Source of the DNA: CAYHCE01 sp964355015 | GTDB lineage: Bacteria > Cyanobacteriota > Cyanobacteriia > PCC-6307 > Cyanobiaceae | NCBI GenBank assembly: GCA_964355015.1 | Contig: CAYHCE010000008.1 | Coordinates: forward strand, 1-64,000 | DNA: 64,000 nucleotides | Reading direction: 5' to 3' | Shown: one piece after another, positions 1 to 7,290 of the stretch | Layout of the letters: each line of letters begins with the position of its first letter | How positions within the stretch are numbered: position 1 is the stretch's first letter | Translations under genes and position numbers: made by a program | Notes under the pieces: model-generated | What the model saw: only the letters and a program-made list of their open reading frames with translations | Databases searched by the model: none | Told to the model about the DNA's origin: nothing

Positions 1-3
1 CTA

Positions 4-58
4 GTCCAACCACCGGATAAGATCGTGGCTGCGCACGATCTATCCTTGTTCGTTATCT
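4..58 (-). other. attC-like recombination site A (short)
   Basis: On the minus strand the site runs from an R''-like box AGATAAC (52-58) to a perfect consensus R' box GTTGGAC (4-10, GTTRRRY). Between them is a hairpin: arms 15-27 and 34-45 pair completely except for one extrahelical base, with a 6-base loop at 28-33. The R'' box is exactly complementary to the first bases of its own cassette (G|TTATCT at 1168-1174), as expected if the cassette excises as a circle. The extrahelical base lies on the arm opposite to the other sites, so the orientation of this copy is less certain than theirs. Confidence 0.6.
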
Positions 59-73
59 GGCATATTGGTTATA

Positions 74-1156
74 TTATCTGAAAGGCTTTACAGCATTAGC
101 TGTAGCTACCCCCATAGCGCCATTCAGCTCCTCGCCATGGATCAGAAACAGGCGAGTTCTGGGGTCCTTACTGCAAACGCTGTAAAAAGCATGCCAAATT
201 GCCTCAAGATAGCTGGTCAGTTCGCAAAGTGGAAAACTGCTCAGCCTTGCTAAAAGTTCTGCCAACGGAATATCGGGATCAAGATGAGCGGAGAAGGTAT
301 TTCTCAATTCTCGCAGCTTTTGCTCTAGGGCTGCATCTCTTTGAAACAACTCAAGGCCTTCAATGCCTTGAACATTCGCCGTCCTCCACATCTTGGTCAG
401 GGATTCCTCAGCAGCAGCTTGAGAACTGGCTTGTCGATCTTCAAAGAGGTTATCAATAATACTACAAGCATCCGTTACAAATAGGTCGATACATGCCTTC
501 GAGGCAAGGAGCCAATTAGCCGTAATGCAATGAAGGTCACTTGTCATGAGGATCTGAAAACTTTTAAAGGCCGTAAGAACTCGCATCGCTTTCTCTTGAA
601 ACAATCCCGTTGGAATTGTGCTGACGGTGTTTGGTCGCGTCAGCGCTACTCGATCCACGCCAATGCGAACTCCGGTCTCAGGCTCGATCCGTGCAAGTTG
701 ACTAGGGAAGTTTTCGTCGTCCAGCTCAGGAGACCGGGCGAACGTGCTCACCGCACCATGATTCTCCAGCAAATCCCAGATATCTTGAATATCTTCAGAT
801 AGAATAGTTATAGTGGCGGCATCAATCTCGTTCCAGGTTCTAAGAAGAAGGTCCAAGTCAAATTCCTGCTGGTGAGCCGCAAGCTTGTCTCGAATGGTTT
901 CGTAATAACCTGAGAAGTCAGTCCGCAGCTTATTAATCTTGTCTGTGAGTGCAGTTGACTCGACTGAAGTGATCCTGCCATTTGCTCGCATTTGATTCTT
1001 TAGTCGGGGCGCAATCTCCAAGAAGGCATCTACTGCCAAGAATAGACTTCGTCCATAGACTCTTGCTACATATTCATCCGGGATCGAGCACGCAACGCGA
1101 GCGACAGCCTCTGCGTAGTAGGTGAGCAGGGCGACTTTTGACTCGGCATCTTGCAT
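74..1156 (-). CDS. unknown cassette-borne protein, 360 aa
   Basis: Function not recognised. The frame stays open upstream to a TTG at 1180, but that lies inside the attC site, so the ATG at 1154-1156 is preferred. The protein is soluble, with no signal peptide or membrane span, and mostly helical in composition, with acidic and leucine-rich stretches. No catalytic motif was seen. It occupies a complete cassette (10-1173): its start is about 12 bases from the upstream attC cut and its stop is 15 bases from the next site. It is long for a cassette gene. Codon use is AT-richer than in the host genes to the right, fitting horizontal acquisition. It could be a defence or effector protein, but nothing in the sequence proves that. 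Confidence 0.8.
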   Translation of the reverse strand: MQDAESKVALLTYYAEAVARVACSIPDEYVARVYGRSLFLAVDAFLEIAPRLKNQMRANGRITSVESTALTDKINKLRTDFSGYYETIRDKLAAHQQEFDLDLLLRTWNEIDAATITILSEDIQDIWDLLENHGAVSTFARSPELDDENFPSQLARIEPETGVRIGVDRVALTRPNTVSTIPTGLFQEKAMRVLTAFKSFQILMTSDLHCITANWLLASKACIDLFVTDACSIIDNLFEDRQASSQAAAEESLTKMWRTANVQGIEGLELFQRDAALEQKLRELRNTFSAHLDPDIPLAELLARLSSFPLCELTSYLEAIWHAFYSVCSKDPRTRLFLIHGEELNGAMGVATANAVKPFR

Positions 1157-1167
1157 GGTGCTTGTCC

Positions 1168-1252
1168 AGATAACGCTCAAGATCAGAAGCGGGCAGCGGC
1201 TTTGACGTTGCCATAGCCCTCCGCTCCCGTCTTCTGTATCTTGATGTTAGAA
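1168..1252 (-). other. attC-like recombination site B
   Basis: Minus-strand order: R'' TTCTAAC (1246-1252), stem arms CAAGAT-A-CAGAAG-A-CGGG and CCCG-CTTCTG-ATCTTG, R' GTTATCT (1168-1174). Two single extrahelical bases, six paired bases apart on the 5' arm, match the layout of characterised attC sites. Compared with sites C and D the arm has changed from CAGCGG/CCGCTG to CAGAAG/CTTCTG on both sides, a compensatory change. The R'' box with flank (CCTTCTAAC) is complementary to the start of its own cassette at 1805-1813 (GTTAGAAGG), nine bases without mismatch. It begins 7 bases after the toxin stop codon. Confidence 0.78.
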
Positions 1253-1259
1253 GGTCCAC

Positions 1260-1523
1260 TCATCGGTAGACATCTCTTCTATGGCCAACCTTAACAACGA
1301 CGACAACTCGCGTCTCATCATCGACGGAATAAATGACCCGATAGTTGCCTTGACGGACACGATAAAGGTTGGGTCTGCCCGCGAGCTTTTCAGACCCTGA
1401 TGGGCGCGGCTGAGTGGCCAGTGATTTGACCTTCTCAATCAATCGCGTCAGCGTCGCCTTGCCTGATATCGATTGTAGTTCTTTAGCAGCTGATGGCTTA
1501 ATCGAGAGACTATAGTCGGCCAC
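1260..1523 (-). CDS. RelE/ParE-family toxin
   Basis: This 87-aa basic protein has the RelE/ParE fold signature: an N-terminal SIKPSAAKEL strand-helix, then the core KLAGRPNLYRVRQGNYRVIYSV and a C-terminal VVVVKVGHRRDVYR. Known: such proteins cut ribosome-associated mRNA or poison gyrase and are neutralised by a partner antitoxin. The R-x-GxYRVIY...GHRRDVY pattern is closest to the RelE mRNA-interferase branch. The antitoxin gene lies directly upstream and overlaps by 14 bases, antitoxin first, as in most type II modules. The stop lies 7 bases before an attC site, so the pair fills one cassette. TA cassettes are thought to stabilise arrays. Function is inferred from family and context. Confidence 0.9.
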   Translation of the reverse strand: MADYSLSIKPSAAKELQSISGKATLTRLIEKVKSLATQPRPSGSEKLAGRPNLYRVRQGNYRVIYSVDDETRVVVVVKVGHRRDVYR

Positions 1524-1740
1524 TATTTCTTAGGCTTGTGACAAACTCTTCGAAGCTAGAGCTTGGCTCATCTTGCCTCTGATCAGCGTCTCTCAAATCA
1601 TCAGCATCTTCGGCCAATGTCATGCGCACTGCTTCATTGACCATGTCCGATATTGATCGGTTACATGCAGCAGCTCTCAAGCGCAGTGCACGATGAACTT
1701 CCGCGTCGAAGTAGATGGTGGCCCGTTTCGTTTCATCCAT
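1510..1740 (-). CDS. ribbon-helix-helix (CopG-type) antitoxin
   Basis: This 76-aa acidic protein begins with a ribbon-helix-helix DNA-binding segment (strand RATIYFDAEVHRALRLRAA, then helices around SISDMVNEAVRMTL, residues about 5-42). An acidic, disordered tail, presumed to wrap the toxin, follows. Known: RHH antitoxins bind their own operator, usually better together with toxin. A perfect 18-bp palindrome lies 14 bases upstream of the start, inside the predicted promoter spacer, so autorepression is likely. The start is the ATG at 1738-1740; the predicted transcription start falls at or very near that codon. The toxin gene overlaps its 3' end. Confidence 0.88.
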   Translation of the reverse strand: MDETKRATIYFDAEVHRALRLRAAACNRSISDMVNEAVRMTLAEDADDLRDADQRQDEPSSSFEEFVTSLRNSGRL

Positions 1741-1746
1741 CCCTCG

Positions 1747-1775
1747 ACACTAGCGCTTTGACGTCAAAGCGTCAA
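1747..1775 (-). promoter_or_regulatory. TA promoter with palindromic operator
   Basis: Minus strand: -35 TTGACG (1770-1775), 17-base spacer, -10 TAGTGT (1747-1752), then only six bases before the antitoxin ATG. The perfect palindrome CGCTTTGACGTCAAAGCG (1754-1771) fills the spacer and overlaps the -35, the expected place for RHH autorepression. The spacing implies a leaderless or nearly leaderless mRNA. Confidence 0.6.
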
Positions 1776-1806
1776 GACTGCGACGCTTCCGGCTCTCCTT
1801 TGATCC

Positions 1807-1857
1807 TTCTAACGTTTGCCATTACCTGGCCGCAAAGAGTATGGCTAAAGACTGCTT
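1807..1857 (-). other. degenerate attC-like site
   Basis: Minus strand: a short hairpin TTT-A-GCCAT ... ATGGC-AAA with one extrahelical A, followed by the R' box GTTAGAA (1807-1813). The right half is attC-like, and it marks the start of the TA cassette. A matching R'' (expected near CTTTCCAAC from the cassette start at 2499) is not present, so the left half is eroded or atypical. Confidence 0.35.
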
Positions 1858-1864
1858 CATGGCA

Positions 1865-2161
1865 TCAGTGAACTTGAGGAGGCGGTTCAGGTGAATGGCA
1901 TGGTTGGAAAGTGCTCTTTGCCCTGAGAGGAAACCTCTCGGGATTGCGTATCGACTCAACGGACAAGTCAACGTCGAGCTCAGGCCAATAGAGATGATCA
2001 GCGGTGGGACGCCTAACGTTAATCACTTGCTCAATCGTGGCGGCCTTGAACCACGGAAATTCGGAATATGGGAGAGCTAGCTCTTCGTCATCAATAAGCA
2101 TCCAGATGCAAAACCTGGAAACATTGGTGACCTCAGCTTCCAAAGTGGTTGTTCCAGGCAT
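1865..2161 (-). CDS. DUF2442-family protein (putative antitoxin partner)
   Basis: This 98-aa protein has the DUF2442 pattern: an N-terminal VTNVSRFCIWMLIDDEELALPYSEFPWFKAATIEQVINV block, then LYWPELDVDLSVESIRNPERFPL. Known: DUF2442 genes are repeatedly found beside DUF4160 genes, and the pair is often annotated as a putative toxin-antitoxin module, without strong experimental support. Here its start overlaps the end of the DUF4160 gene by 29 bases, so the two are probably translated together. The proline-rich C-terminal tail is extra. The gene sits in the third cassette. The biochemical role is unknown. Confidence 0.82.
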   Translation of the reverse strand: MPGTTTLEAEVTNVSRFCIWMLIDDEELALPYSEFPWFKAATIEQVINVRRPTADHLYWPELDVDLSVESIRNPERFPLRAKSTFQPCHSPEPPPQVH

Positions 2162-2372
2162 CGATGATCTCCTGTTGACGTGACACTGCTAGGCGTTCGG
2201 CATCCTTGATCTTGGAGGAGCTTAGCCCGATGTTGCGGGCAAGTTCAATGGAAGGACTCAGCCAAAACTTCGCCTCACCATCTGGATGACTGACATGGAT
2301 GTGCATGCGGCTCTCCTCGCGTGAGAAGAAGAAAAACCGAAATTCGCCGTCCCGGAAGACAGTTGGTGACAA
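2133..2372 (-). CDS. DUF4160-family protein
   Basis: This 79-aa protein starts at a TTG codon. The family usually begins (M)SPTVFREG-FRFFFFS, which fixes the start here despite the non-ATG codon. Conserved features are REESRMHIHVSHPDGEAKFWLSP, with the HIHV motif, and a C-terminal helix ending in IIDAWNNHF. Known: this small alpha/beta family is paired with DUF2442 and proposed to be one half of a toxin-antitoxin system. An overlapping ATG in another frame at 2374-2376 is considered chance. The 5' region 2373-2493, between start and attC, shows no second gene. Confidence 0.82.
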   Translation of the reverse strand: MSPTVFRDGEFRFFFFSREESRMHIHVSHPDGEAKFWLSPSIELARNIGLSSSKIKDAERLAVSRQQEIIDAWNNHFGS

Positions 2373-2493
2373 GCATGCTCCCAGACTTGAGTTCCAGCAT
2401 AGCCTTGCTGTCAGGCTGGTGATTCAGTAGATCCGAGCAGGGCCTGATGGCGGTTGCGCTATCTCGTCTTATTAGGGACGGCTGTTTCCATCT

Positions 2494-2580
2494 TTCCAAC
2501 GCTCCAGCTCAGCGGCGGGAGAGCATCTTTCACTGAGACAGGGGACTCTAAATCCCGTCCGCTGCAGCTGGTTGTTCGAC
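2494..2580 (-). other. attC-like recombination site C
   Basis: Minus strand: R'' GTCGAAC (2574-2580), arms CCAGCT-G-CAGCGG-A-CGGG and CCCG-CCGCTG-AGCTGG, R' GTTGGAA (2494-2500). It shares the site D architecture, including both extrahelical positions. The outer arm differs from D (CCAGCT/AGCTGG against CAAGAT/ATCTTG) with compensatory changes on both sides. It lies 98 bases after the hsdR stop codon, so it forms the boundary between the defence operon and the cassettes. Confidence 0.78.
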
Positions 2581-2678
2581 GACCGGATTTGATCGTAGAC
2601 AAGTTCACTATGAACCACGGACAGCTCCGCCATTATTCTGAGAAGGGAAGAGCACGAGGCACATAAGATCTACCGGGT

Positions 2679-5672
2679 CTATTCATAGGTGAGCCCAAAA
2701 ACCGTATCTGCCATCCAGTGACGGAATGATTCATTATCCATGAATTGCTTGAAGAGCTCCATGTCGTCTTTGAGCACATCTGTCATCACACGGGTCAGTG
2801 CCTTGTCATGTTCGATTCGCGCATTCTGCTTGTCGGAATTCTGGCGGGCATTCTGGTAGGCCGGGTCCGCTGAAACGCGCCTGGGGATGTCTTCGGTGAT
2901 CAAGCGGTTGACTCGATCCTCGTCGGTCCACTCGATGTTGCCAAACTGGTCATTGAACACCTTGAGGATGTTCGAAAGCCGATCGAGCTCAGGTTCGGGT
3001 CTGCGCCCGCCACCGGCGGCGGGAACCGGTTCGATCTCGGCGTCCTCGTCGGGCAGTTGAATCCTTACGGCCGCCTGTTTCTCCACACGGTAACTATCCA
3101 TGTCGATCGCTTCCAGAATGCCCGCTGAGAGGTCTTCCTCAATCGGAGCCGGCAGCTTGGAAATGAGGAAGTTCAGCAGGATCGAGAGCTTCTCCCAATC
3201 GGCGTTGGTGTAGGGGAGAATCGATGAGAGGAAGCCGTAGGTGCGGGTGAATGCCTTGGCCTTGCCCTTGAAGTCCACCTGGCCATCTTCGTCGAGCTGC
3301 TCCCTGTACACCGCCACGCAGGCATCAAGGATGGGATCGAGTTGATCGCGATCCGCACCCCCTAGATACAGTTCCACCAATTCGTCAACCTGCGGCTGAT
3401 CGTAGATCTGATAGCCATCGAGAGCGGCTTTCAGATCGTGGAGCTTGTTGGGATCGGTCTCCTCGGCGAGGATAGTGGTGCGGTAGTAGTCAGCGAAAGC
3501 CTGCTGAATGGTGTCGACGTCGTTCATGAAGTCGAGCACGAAGACGTCATGCTTCTTGGGGTGGGCGCGGTTCAGCCGTGACAAGGTTTGCACCGCCTTG
3601 ATACCCGACAGCACTTTGTCGACATACATCGTGTGCAGCAGGGGTTCGTCGTAGCCGGTCTGGAATTTGTCGGCACAGATCAGAAAGCGATAGGGATCTT
3701 CCTGGATCTTGTCGGCGATCTGGCTGGAGGGGAAGCCGTTAAGGGAGGCTTCGGTGACTTTGGTGCCACCGTACTCGTGCTCACCGGAGAAGGCGACGAT
3801 TGGCAGGTAGCGGCTCTTTCGTTCGGCCAGGTAGGAGCGGAAGGCATGGAAATACTGGATGGCGCGTTCGATGCCGCTGGTCACCACCATGGATCGGGCC
3901 TCGCCGCCAATTTTGCTTAGGGAAAGCACCTGCTCGTGGAAGTGATCCACCATGATCTCCGCCTTGAGCCGGATCGCATGCTCATGGCTCTCCACGTAGC
4001 GGCGGAGCTTCTTCTTGGCGCGCTTGCTGTCGAACTCGGGATCACTCTCCACCTTTTTGATGAGCTTGTAGTAGCTCTCCACCGGTGTGTAGTGGCGCAG
4101 CACATCGAGGATGAAGCCCTCCTGAATGGCCTGCTTCATCGTGTAGCTGTGGAACGGAAGGTGGCGTACGGTTCCATCGGCCTGGGGGTCGGGAAGCCCG
4201 AAGATCTCCAGGGTCTTGTTCTTGGGTGTGGCCGTGAAGGCGAAATAGCTGGCATTGGGCAGCAGCTTCTTGGCCCCCATCAGCCGGTTGATCTTGTCTT
4301 CAGTGGACTCCTCTGCTTCCTCCGCCCCAGTGCTGGAGAGGGCCAAGGAGAGGGCCGCCGAAGTGCGTCCGCCCTGGCTGGAATGGGCTTCGTCGATCAC
4401 GATTGCAAAGCTGCGGCCGCGCTGCTCATTGCCGATTTCGTCAAGAATGAATGGAAACTTCTGAACCGTGGTGATGATGATCTTCTTGCCTTCGGCGATA
4501 AAGCCACGCAGATCCCCCGCTTTATCGGCATGTCCAACCGTGGCACCCACCTGGGCGAACTGCCTGATGGTGTCGCGGATCTGCTGATCGAGGATGCGGC
4601 GATCAGTGACCACCAGGATCGAATCGAACACGGCGGTGTTGTTGCGCTCAAGGCCGATCAGCTGGTGGGCCAACCAGGCGATCGAGTTGCTCTTGCCGCT
4701 ACCGGCTGAATGCTGGATCAGATAGCGACGGCCGGCGCCGTGCTCAGCGGCATCAGCGAGCAGTCGACGCACCACCTCGAGTTGGTGGAAGCGGGGCCAT
4801 ATCTGCACCGCCTTCTTCCTGCCGGTCTTCTCGTCCTTGGTCTCCACCACCTGGGCGTAGTTCTCAAGGATGTCGGTGAGCCCCTCGCGGGTGAGGATCT
4901 GCTTCCAGAGGTAGGCCGTCTTGAGGCCCTCCGGGTTCGGGGGGTTGCCGGCGCCGTCGTTCCAACCCTTGTTGAAGGGCAGGAACCAGGAGGCTTTGCC
5001 TTTGAGCTGGGTGCAGAAGCGCACCTCATGGTCGTCCACGGCGAAATGGGTCACGCAGCGGCCGAACTCGAACAGCTTCTCGCGCGGGTCGCGGTCGAGC
5101 TGGTATTGCTTCACGGCGTCAGCAACCGTCTGTTTGGTGAGGCTGTTCTTGAGCTCAAAGGTGGCCACCGGCAAGCCATTGATGAACAGGCCCAGATCCA
5201 GAGCTCGCTGGGTTTCATCGCGGCTGTAGCGGAGCTGGCGGGACACGCTGAAGCGGTTGGCGGCGAAGCGCTCGATCGCTGTGGGGTTCCCTGGTGAAGG
5301 CGTGCCGCAGAAGAGATCGAGGTGATGGGGCCCGTGCTTGAGGCCGTGGCGGAGCACGTCGATGCTGCCGCGCCGGGAGATCTCCCCCTGCAGTCGCGCC
5401 AGGAACTTGCGGCGGGTGGGACCATCGAACTCCAGCGCCAGGGAATCGAGAGCATCAGGCTGGGTGGCCATCAGGAAGCCGCGCAGCTGCACGAGATCGA
5501 TGCAGTAGTCGCGGTCGTAATGGGTGGGATCTCCCAGCAGCCAACCGGTGCCACCAGCCACCGGCACACTGGTTTCGGTGGCGGCATGGGTCGGCACGAG
5601 CACGTCGGTGCGGCCGGCCATGGCCCGCACGATCAGAGCCTCCAGGCCCTTTTCGGTGGTGTCGGTGGTCAT
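2679..5672 (-). CDS. hsdR: type I restriction enzyme, R (endonuclease/translocase) subunit
   Basis: HsdR is the motor and nuclease subunit of type I R-M; it cuts DNA after translocation by the HsdM/HsdS-bound complex. In this 997-aa protein the N-terminal PD-(D/E)xK nuclease includes the E-x-K motif (FELKN, residues about 172-176). A superfamily 2 helicase follows with Walker A HSAGSGKSNS (about 321-330) and Walker B DEAH (about 427-430). The C-terminal region is the EcoEI-type helical domain. Length is normal for the family and no motif is missing. It is the last gene of the operon, 127 bases after the AlbA_2 gene, and that gap holds a duplicated motif that may drive it separately. Cleavage would need a working HsdM, which is interrupted here. 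Confidence 0.96.
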   Translation of the reverse strand: MTTDTTEKGLEALIVRAMAGRTDVLVPTHAATETSVPVAGGTGWLLGDPTHYDRDYCIDLVQLRGFLMATQPDALDSLALEFDGPTRRKFLARLQGEISRRGSIDVLRHGLKHGPHHLDLFCGTPSPGNPTAIERFAANRFSVSRQLRYSRDETQRALDLGLFINGLPVATFELKNSLTKQTVADAVKQYQLDRDPREKLFEFGRCVTHFAVDDHEVRFCTQLKGKASWFLPFNKGWNDGAGNPPNPEGLKTAYLWKQILTREGLTDILENYAQVVETKDEKTGRKKAVQIWPRFHQLEVVRRLLADAAEHGAGRRYLIQHSAGSGKSNSIAWLAHQLIGLERNNTAVFDSILVVTDRRILDQQIRDTIRQFAQVGATVGHADKAGDLRGFIAEGKKIIITTVQKFPFILDEIGNEQRGRSFAIVIDEAHSSQGGRTSAALSLALSSTGAEEAEESTEDKINRLMGAKKLLPNASYFAFTATPKNKTLEIFGLPDPQADGTVRHLPFHSYTMKQAIQEGFILDVLRHYTPVESYYKLIKKVESDPEFDSKRAKKKLRRYVESHEHAIRLKAEIMVDHFHEQVLSLSKIGGEARSMVVTSGIERAIQYFHAFRSYLAERKSRYLPIVAFSGEHEYGGTKVTEASLNGFPSSQIADKIQEDPYRFLICADKFQTGYDEPLLHTMYVDKVLSGIKAVQTLSRLNRAHPKKHDVFVLDFMNDVDTIQQAFADYYRTTILAEETDPNKLHDLKAALDGYQIYDQPQVDELVELYLGGADRDQLDPILDACVAVYREQLDEDGQVDFKGKAKAFTRTYGFLSSILPYTNADWEKLSILLNFLISKLPAPIEEDLSAGILEAIDMDSYRVEKQAAVRIQLPDEDAEIEPVPAAGGGRRPEPELDRLSNILKVFNDQFGNIEWTDEDRVNRLITEDIPRRVSADPAYQNARQNSDKQNARIEHDKALTRVMTDVLKDDMELFKQFMDNESFRHWMADTVFGLTYE

Positions 5673-5674
5673 GA

Positions 5675-5795
5675 GGGCACCTCGATCACGTACCCGTCAC
5701 GTAGGGATGATGCGGCAAAAGGCTTGCAGCGCCGGGGATTCCGGGCTGCGGAGGGGCCCCGGGCACCTCTCCTGATCAAGTACCCGTCAAGTGGC
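5675..5795. repeat. two diverged copies of a regulatory-looking motif
   Basis: Two direct copies (5675-5704 and 5761-5792) share GGGCACCTC, then GATCA-GTACCCGTCA-GT. Copy 2 has four extra bases after GGGCACCTC. Inside each copy the hexamer TCAMGT occurs twice, 11 bases apart, and both hexamers change together: TCACGT in copy 1, TCAAGT in copy 2. The 11-base period (one helical turn) suggests a dimeric or side-by-side binding site upstream of hsdR. Confidence 0.5.
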
Positions 5796-5799
5796 AGGG

Positions 5800-7290
5800 T
5801 CATGGCTGCCCATGGGGGCCAGCAGCAGCCCAGAACGGCAGGTATCGCATGAGTTTAGGAGCTGCATCCGGATCGGCCGGCAGGATGGCCCCCGCTTCCA
5901 CGGCCTCCCGAATCATCCGTGAGACCGCAGCCCGGTTGTGGTCCTCCACGCCAAAACGGGCCCGCAGGGTGGTGTTGGTCATCGCCTTTCGGGTCACGTA
6001 GCAAAGGCAGGCGTGGAGATAGCAGGCGCGAATCCGTTCCGCCTTGTCCATGGCGGCAAGCGGCTTGTGGGCGAACAGAACGGAGCGGGTGAAGCCTTCC
6101 GGGCTCTCGAACAGCGGCGCCGGCAGCTGGAACACCTCCACCTGGGCCACCACCTTGTCGATCCCGCTGCCCCGTTCCTCGCAGATACGGAAGCGGCGCA
6201 TCAGGGAGGCCAGTGCCTCGTTGCGGGAGCGGGGCGGGGTGTCCACGAACCGATCGGTGTCCACGAGCGGCTCGCCCGGGTTGGTGATTTCAATGCGGTC
6301 GTCGAAGATCTCCACCATCGGCCCGGCACCTGTGATGAAGAAGTCCTGGTGGATGAGGGCATTGGCCACCAGTTCCCGCACGGCCAGCTCCGGGAACATC
6401 GGCACAGAGGTCCGCAACGCCTGCCCGATGATCTCGTTGGACGGCAGCAGGCCGTTGATAAACCCGATCAGCCCCTCGAAGCCACAGGCATAGCCCTTGC
6501 CGCCCTCCTGTTCTTTAAGGGTCTGGGTGCGGTCACGGCCGCGGTAGTGGATCACGCGCACCGCCTTGCGGCGCAGGGTGCGGAAAGCATCGAGACGCTT
6601 GGCGAACAGGATCGCGCCGAGATTGGTGATGTCCCAGCCGCCTGCATGGCTCTTGCGGATGAGGCGATCGGCTACCAAGGCGGCGAGGATGCCCTCCCGG
6701 TTGTCGGGCAGAGGCAGCTCCAGCAGATCGAAGTAGGCCGGGTAATCAAGCAGCTGCAGCACCTCATCAGCGGTGGAACGATCCTCGGCGAGGTTGTCCT
6801 CGAACGGGGTCTGATCGAAGATCCTCCACAGAGCCCGTTCCTTCTCGGGAACAGCCTCAAGCTTTTTCTTGTAGCTGCCTACCCGGATGAACTTCTGTCC
6901 CTGAAAGCGCACGGGGTGGCGAGCTGCCCGCGCAATCTCCAGCACCACCACAGGATCGCCATCAATGGGCACCTTGAAGAAGCGGAAATCAATTTTGGGA
7001 TCCAAGAGTTTCAGCAACCAGCTCTCCAGCTCCTCGTTGCCTTTCTTGGTTGTAAATGGATCGAAGCGGGTTCCCACAATTACGTGGTCAGCATCACGTA
7101 CGCCCCACACCATGTAGGCGAAGGCCTTGCCCTGGAGGGCTGCTGCGTTAGCCAAGGCAGAGATGTACTCGCCAATTTCCTCAGGGTTGTCGTTGTTTTC
7201 CTTGAACTCGACCCATTCGGTTTCCTTGGGTAAGGCACAGAGTTCATGCACCAAGCTGACCAGATAATCAAGCGGCCTCTCAGCGCTCAC
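5800..7290 (-). CDS. AlbA_2 / HATPase_c_4 protein (Schlafen-like regulator)
   Basis: In this 496-aa protein the N-terminus matches the AlbA_2 (Schlafen-like) nucleic-acid-binding domain: EWVEFKENNDNPEEIGEYISALANAAAL and YMVWGVRD, residues about 20-75. The second half carries the HATPase_c_4 block, RELVANALIHQDF...MVEIFDDRIEITNPG, near residue 310-350, and a C-terminal winged-helix-like part. Known: such proteins are common companions of type I R-M and other defence loci. A role in transcriptional control or nucleic-acid sensing is suspected but not settled. Its start overlaps the hsdS stop by 4 bases. It could regulate hsdR through the duplicated motif that follows it; that is inference. Confidence 0.88.
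   Translation of the reverse strand: MSAERPLDYLVSLVHELCALPKETEWVEFKENNDNPEEIGEYISALANAAALQGKAFAYMVWGVRDADHVIVGTRFDPFTTKKGNEELESWLLKLLDPKIDFRFFKVPIDGDPVVVLEIARAARHPVRFQGQKFIRVGSYKKKLEAVPEKERALWRIFDQTPFEDNLAEDRSTADEVLQLLDYPAYFDLLELPLPDNREGILAALVADRLIRKSHAGGWDITNLGAILFAKRLDAFRTLRRKAVRVIHYRGRDRTQTLKEQEGGKGYACGFEGLIGFINGLLPSNEIIGQALRTSVPMFPELAVRELVANALIHQDFFITGAGPMVEIFDDRIEITNPGEPLVDTDRFVDTPPRSRNEALASLMRRFRICEERGSGIDKVVAQVEVFQLPAPLFESPEGFTRSVLFAHKPLAAMDKAERIRACYLHACLCYVTRKAMTNTTLRARFGVEDHNRAAVSRMIREAVEAGAILPADPDAAPKLMRYLPFWAAAGPHGQP

Larger units (their letters stand above)
4..2580 (-). mobile_element. integron-type gene-cassette array (CALIN-like)
   Basis: Seen: three folded attC-like sites (4-58, 1168-1252, 2494-2580) and one degenerate site (about 1807-1857), separated by short minus-strand genes. 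The cassettes would be 10-1173 (unknown 360-aa gene), 1174-1812 (toxin-antitoxin pair) and 1813-2499 (DUF4160/DUF2442 pair). Base composition is clearly more AT-rich than the rest of the window. Known: promoterless or TA cassettes in one orientation, each ending in an attC, are the hallmark of chromosomal integrons. No intI or attI is visible, so the array is either an integrase-less cluster or continues beyond base 1. Inference rests on secondary structure and covariation rather than a database match. Confidence 0.72.

Noticed and set aside
3936..5297. Plus-strand frames over hsdR
   Set aside because: Mirror of the helicase gene, without family motifs.
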